NCBI GenBank assembly: GCA_018896355.1
Contig: JAHIMW010000128.1
Span: 1-11,288 of the forward strand
DNA: 11,288 nt
Direction of reading: 5' to 3'
Source of the DNA: Pseudomonadota bacterium
GTDB taxonomy: Bacteria > Desulfobacterota > Syntrophia > Syntrophales > UBA5619
Shown: positions 7,887-11,288 of the stretch, one piece after another
Layout of the letters: every line of letters starts with the position of its first letter
Numbering within the stretch: the stretch's first letter is position 1
Notes under the pieces: generated by a model
What the model was told of the DNA's origin: nothing
The model's database searches: none
Seen by the model: only the letters and a program-made list of their open reading frames with translations
Made by a program: the position numbers and the translations under genes

Positions 7887-7980
7887 GAAGCGGTTCGCCG
7901 TGACGATCCTTGATGGTCAAGGCTGCGATCATACCGGCCACCGACATGGCGACCAGGTAATATGCCGGCGCGGCGATGTC
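7882..7980 (-). pseudogene. 3' end remnant of a probable MFS transporter gene (metabolite:H+ symporter type)
   Basis: The minus strand encodes about 32 residues ending in TGA at 7882-7884. They include APAYYLVAMSVAGMIAAL followed by TIKDRHGEPLQ. A last hydrophobic helix, then a charged KDR.G.PL tail, resembles the C-terminus of MFS proteins of the metabolite:H+ symporter (ProP/KgtP-like) group. The similarity stops near 7980. Upstream (higher coordinates) the same frame loses any transporter character and another coding remnant begins in a different frame. No start codon or body of the gene remains. The perfect hairpin immediately after the stop is what would be expected of the native gene end. 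The family is judged from a short stretch from memory, so the exact transporter type is uncertain. Confidence 0.5.
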
Positions 7981-8363
7981 CCAACATATCCAGGTTTTAT
8001 AATCCGATAAGCATAACTGATATAGGTCCGATCATAGATCACGCTTTGATTTTTGCCGCAATCAACAACCGATTCGACGACTCTTCTGCGATGTTCATCC
8101 AGAAATCGAATCAGGCTCGCTTCCTGATCGTTCTCTGTCCAAACGCCGGCATCTTCTATAAATAAATTAGCCGCTTTCGTTCTATCTTTGGCTATGGAGA
8201 TTGCAATAAAACTCCAAACACCGTATGCTTCATTTTTTACCGAGTCGGGCTTACCGTTTTCGGGTCGGTAGGCTTTAGAGCTTTTATTTGCGCATATAAC
8301 ATGAGCTCCTGGCGTTGGAGGAAATCTACGTTTCTCCTGGGTTCCAAACAGGCTATGCCGGCC
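7981..8363 (-). pseudogene. Unidentified 5'-truncated coding remnant (startless open frame)
   Basis: On the minus strand one frame is free of stops from the TAA at 8364-8366 down to a TGA at 7929-7931, 144 codons. The part below about 7981 overlaps the transporter tail in another frame. The product looks protein-like and soluble, with segments such as NEAYGVWSFIAISIAKDRTK, ANLFIEDAGVWTENDQEASL and RFLDEHRRRVVESVVDCGKN. There is no ATG or TTG in the whole frame and only one GTG, late (8042-8040), so no start can be assigned. This fits a gene that lost its 5' end (near 8363, at the metY promoter) and its 3' end (near 7981). I do not recognise the family. It could also be a chance open frame, but 144 codons without a stop in DNA of this composition is unusual. 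Confidence 0.45.
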
Positions 8364-8393
8364 TTAATAAGTGGTGTTGCAGACTACTATAAT
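8364..8393 (+). promoter_or_regulatory. Promoter of the metY-cysK pair
   Basis: A perfect TATAAT at 8388-8393 has TTAATA (4 of 6 to TTGACA) 18 bases upstream at 8364-8369. Transcription would start near 8400, giving a leader of about 40 bases, too short for a SAM riboswitch or T-box. No clear operator palindrome is seen in it. Confidence 0.6.
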
Positions 8394-8425
8394 GATATAC
8401 AAAACAAATAAATCGATTTGATACC

Positions 8426-8431
8426 AGGAGG
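8426..8431 (+). promoter_or_regulatory. Ribosome binding site that decides the metY start
   Basis: AGGAGG is only 2 bases from the ATG at 8434 but 8 bases from the ATG at 8440, so the second ATG is the better start. Confidence 0.75.
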
Positions 8432-8439
8432 AAATGAAC

Positions 8440-9753
8440 ATGGGCCGGCAAAATCAGGGAATCGACACATTGGCATTGCACGCGGGACAGGTTCCGGACC
8501 CGACCACGGGATCGCGGGCCGTCCCGATTTACCAAACCACCAGTTATGCGTTCAAGGACACCGACCATGCTGCGGATTTGTTCGCGCTGAGGGCCTTCGG
8601 CAACATCTACACCCGGCTGATGAACCCCACCACGGACGTCCTGGAAAAACGTCTGGCCGCTATTACCGGCGGCACTGGCGCCGTGGCGACGGCGACCGGC
8701 CAGGCGGCGATCTTCTATTCGATATGCGCCATCACCCAGGCGGGACAGAATATTGTCACGGGCGACAAACTCTATGGCGGAACCTACACGCTCTTCACCG
8801 TGGATTTAAAACGGTTCGGCATCGAAGTGCGATTCGTGGACTCCTCCGATCCGGCAAATTTTGAAAAAGCGATTGACGGGAACACGCGCCTCGTCTATTC
8901 GGAATCCATCGGAAACCCCAAATGCAATGTTGACGACATCGACGCGATCGCCGAGATTGCCCACCGGCACAAGATCCCGTTCATTCTCGACACCACGGTC
9001 TCCCCGCCGCCGCTTTTTTACCCCTTTGAACACGGGGTGGATGTCGTGGTTTATTCGCTTACCAAGCTCATCGGCGGTCACGGCACGACCATGGGCGGCG
9101 CCATTGTTGAGAAGGGTGATTTTGATTGGAAGGGTTCCGGAAAATTCCCGGAGATCACCGAACCGGATGCAGCCTACCATGGCGTCAATTTCTGGGATGC
9201 GTTTGGCAACCATGAAAAGGCCGTCGCGCCAGGACTCGCGTATGTGCTCAAGATCCGGACAGGCCTGCTCAGGGACACCGGGGCGACGATCTCTCCGTTC
9301 AGCTCGTTTTTGCTCCTCCAGGGACTCGAGACGCTGCCTCTGAGGGCTCGGCGTCATGTCGAAAACGCTCTGAAGGCGGCAAAGTATCTGGCCGATCATC
9401 CATCGGTCTCCTGGGTGGAGTATGCGGGGTTGACAACCCACAAGGATTACACGCGCGCCCGGAAGCTTTTGCCGTTGGGTCCAGGGGCGATTTTCACCTT
9501 TGGCGTAAAGGGCGGGTTCGAGGCTGCCAAGAGGTTCATCAACAGCGTGAAGTTGGCCTCGCACCTGGCCAATGTCCTGGATGCCAAGACACTCGTGATT
9601 CACTCGGCCAGTACGACGCATTCGCAACTGTCACCCGATGAACTGAAGAAATCAGGGGTTGAACAGGATGCCGTACGCATCTCCGTAGGACTGGAGGACA
9701 TAAACGACATCACGGCCGATCTGGATCAGGCGCTCAAGGCGGCGCATGTGTAG
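8440..9753 (+). CDS. metY: O-acetylhomoserine aminocarboxypropyltransferase (sulfhydrylase), PLP enzyme
   Basis: This enzyme replaces the acetyl group of O-acetylhomoserine with sulfide to form homocysteine, the direct sulfhydrylation route to methionine. The 437-residue length fits MetY (about 430), and it is longer than cystathionine gamma-synthases or lyases (about 380-400). Signatures of the Cys/Met PLP family are LALHAGQ and PIYQTTSYAF near the N-terminus, YTRLMNPTTDVLEKRLA, a GQAA phosphate-binding turn, the cofactor aspartate D184 and the PLP lysine K209 in SLTKLIGGHG. The MetY-typical GVNFWDAF and FSSFLLLQGLETLPLRARRH segments follow. The usual DNT after the strand holding the aspartate is DTT here (184-186). 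The start at 8440 is chosen by the AGGAGG spacing; 8434 would add two residues. cysK follows after 73 bases, pointing to a sulfide-assimilation unit. Some MetY enzymes also act on O-acetylserine. Confidence 0.94.
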   Translation: MGRQNQGIDTLALHAGQVPDPTTGSRAVPIYQTTSYAFKDTDHAADLFALRAFGNIYTRLMNPTTDVLEKRLAAITGGTGAVATATGQAAIFYSICAITQAGQNIVTGDKLYGGTYTLFTVDLKRFGIEVRFVDSSDPANFEKAIDGNTRLVYSESIGNPKCNVDDIDAIAEIAHRHKIPFILDTTVSPPPLFYPFEHGVDVVVYSLTKLIGGHGTTMGGAIVEKGDFDWKGSGKFPEITEPDAAYHGVNFWDAFGNHEKAVAPGLAYVLKIRTGLLRDTGATISPFSSFLLLQGLETLPLRARRHVENALKAAKYLADHPSVSWVEYAGLTTHKDYTRARKLLPLGPGAIFTFGVKGGFEAAKRFINSVKLASHLANVLDAKTLVIHSASTTHSQLSPDELKKSGVEQDAVRISVGLEDINDITADLDQALKAAHV

Positions 9754-9758
9754 TGTCT

Positions 9759-9808
9759 GCATTCATCCCCGTCCGGAGGACGTTGTATTGGACGGGAGGC
9801 ATTCATCC
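9759..9808 (+). repeat. Direct repeat pair enclosing an inverted repeat between metY and cysK
   Basis: GCATTCATCC occurs at 9759-9768 and again at 9799-9808, exactly 40 bases apart. Between them CCCGTCC (9768-9774) pairs perfectly with GGACGGG (9790-9796) over a 15-base loop. A competing small hairpin, CGTCC-GGA-GGACG (9770-9782), uses the same left arm. No T-run follows. Confidence 0.6.
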
Positions 9809-9815
9809 ATTGAAA

Positions 9816-9819
9816 GGAG
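9816..9819 (+). promoter_or_regulatory. Ribosome binding site of cysK
   Basis: GGAG within AAAGGAGA lies 7 bases before the ATG at 9827. It supports that start over the upstream in-frame codon at 9746, which would overlap the metY end. Confidence 0.75.
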
Positions 9820-9826
9820 AGACATC

Positions 9827-10780
<954 letters not shown>

Positions 10781-10784
10781 GAAT

Positions 10785-10804
10785 AGGGTGTCATGACACG
10801 CCCT
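10785..10804. repeat. Palindrome between cysK and the convergent gene
   Basis: GTGTCATGACAC at 10788-10799 is a perfect 12-base palindrome, extended by AGG before it and CCCT shortly after it. As RNA it could form a 7-pair stem with a 2-base bulge and a CATG loop, starting 5 bases after the cysK stop. It has no T-run, so a terminator role for cysK is possible but unproven. A protein-binding site is the alternative. Confidence 0.45.
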
Positions 10805-10904
10805 CAGGGAGATCGCCGGGATCACGCCGTACCGGGCCGGAGCCGGCGGGGAAGCGAGCCGCAGATGCGATCGGGGACTCTGGCAACCGGCGCCGTATGT
10901 TAAA

Positions 10905-11288
10905 TCAAAAGTATTTCTTGAAAATTCCTCTGGCTGCAATGATCCCTGAAATTCCTGCCCCCACAATACCACGGCTCTTCCCGGTTCCGTCGCCTGCCAC
11001 AAAGATACCTTTGACATTCGTTTCAAGATTTTCATCCGTGATAAAGTGCGTATCGAAAAACTTAATCTCCGGCGCATACAACAGGGTCGACGGGTGAAGA
11101 ATCCCGGGCACTATTTTATCAAGCTTTTTTAGGGACTCCCAGAGATTGTCGATGATACGGGCGGGCAAACCAAGCGTTATATCCCCCGGTGTTGCATGAT
11201 ATGTTGCCTTGCAAAGCCCGAAATGACGGGTCGCACTGTTAAATGTTGAGCTGGAACTTCTTCTCCCCTCCCGGAAGTCCCCCACCCT
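10905..11288 (-). CDS. FAD-dependent dehydrogenase (COG2509-type), C-terminal part; 5' end beyond the window
   Basis: The frame is open to the right edge and ends with TGA at 10905-10907, so only the last 127 residues are seen. They contain GDFREGRRSSSSTFN, the TPGDITLGLP segment, DKIVPGILHPSTLLYAPEIKF cut short here as PSTLLYAPEIKF, and the FAD-binding end GIFVAGDGTGKSRGIVGAGI followed by SGIIAARGI. The GDGxGxxRGIVxAxxSG pattern near the C-terminus is that of FAD/NAD(P)-dependent dehydrogenases of the COG2509 group, whose substrates are mostly unknown. The N-terminal dinucleotide-binding motif lies outside the window. The gene converges on cysK with about 124 bases between stops, so it is a separate transcription unit. 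The family call is good; the function is not known. Confidence 0.85.
   Translation of the reverse strand, partial: RVGDFREGRRSSSSTFNSATRHFGLCKATYHATPGDITLGLPARIIDNLWESLKKLDKIVPGILHPSTLLYAPEIKFFDTHFITDENLETNVKGIFVAGDGTGKSRGIVGAGISGIIAARGIFKKYF

Noticed and set aside
7962..8165. Forward open frame of 67 codons after polA
   Set aside because: It is antisense to a longer and more protein-like minus-strand frame, has no ribosome binding site, and begins inside the transporter tail.
8394..8439. SAM riboswitch or T-box upstream of metY
   Set aside because: The predicted leader is only about 40 bases, far too short for either, and no T-box or SAM-binding core is visible.

Overview
The window looks like bacterial chromosome from an anaerobic proteobacterium, probably of the delta/Desulfobacterota type (Syntrophus/Smithella-like). 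That placement is an inference from gene style and from core genes of about 60% GC sitting beside accessory DNA; it was not tested by any search. Nothing marks the window as plasmid or phage: no replication, capsid or integrase genes, no tRNA and no CRISPR array are visible.

Left part (1-4177): a type III restriction-modification operon, with mod (methyltransferase, cut by the left edge) and res (helicase plus PD-(D/E)XK nuclease) overlapping by 8 bp. Next (4319-4960) is a small toxin-antitoxin style pair: an intact MntA-like nucleotidyltransferase followed by a HEPN gene whose central part, including the expected RX4-6H site, has been deleted. The HEPN gene is therefore a relic.

Middle (5054-7732): polA, DNA polymerase I. 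Its 5' nuclease and polymerase active sites are intact, but its 3'-5' proofreading domain has lost most of its metal ligands. It is followed by about 700 bp without an intact gene. This stretch holds two minus-strand gene remnants: the C-terminal tail of a probable MFS transporter with its terminator hairpin, and a 5'-truncated, startless open frame that I cannot identify.

Right part (8364-10780): a sulfur-assimilation pair, a MetY-type O-acetylhomoserine sulfhydrylase and a CysK-type cysteine synthase, which together incorporate sulfide into homocysteine and cysteine. They lie behind a promoter with a perfect TATAAT. A convergent minus-strand gene, the C-terminal end of a COG2509-type FAD-dependent dehydrogenase, runs off the right edge.

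I see no wholly new system. The most informative signals are the base-composition break inside mod, the HEPN deletion that leaves its partner alone, the degenerate PolA proofreading site, and the scar of two joined gene fragments between polA and metY.
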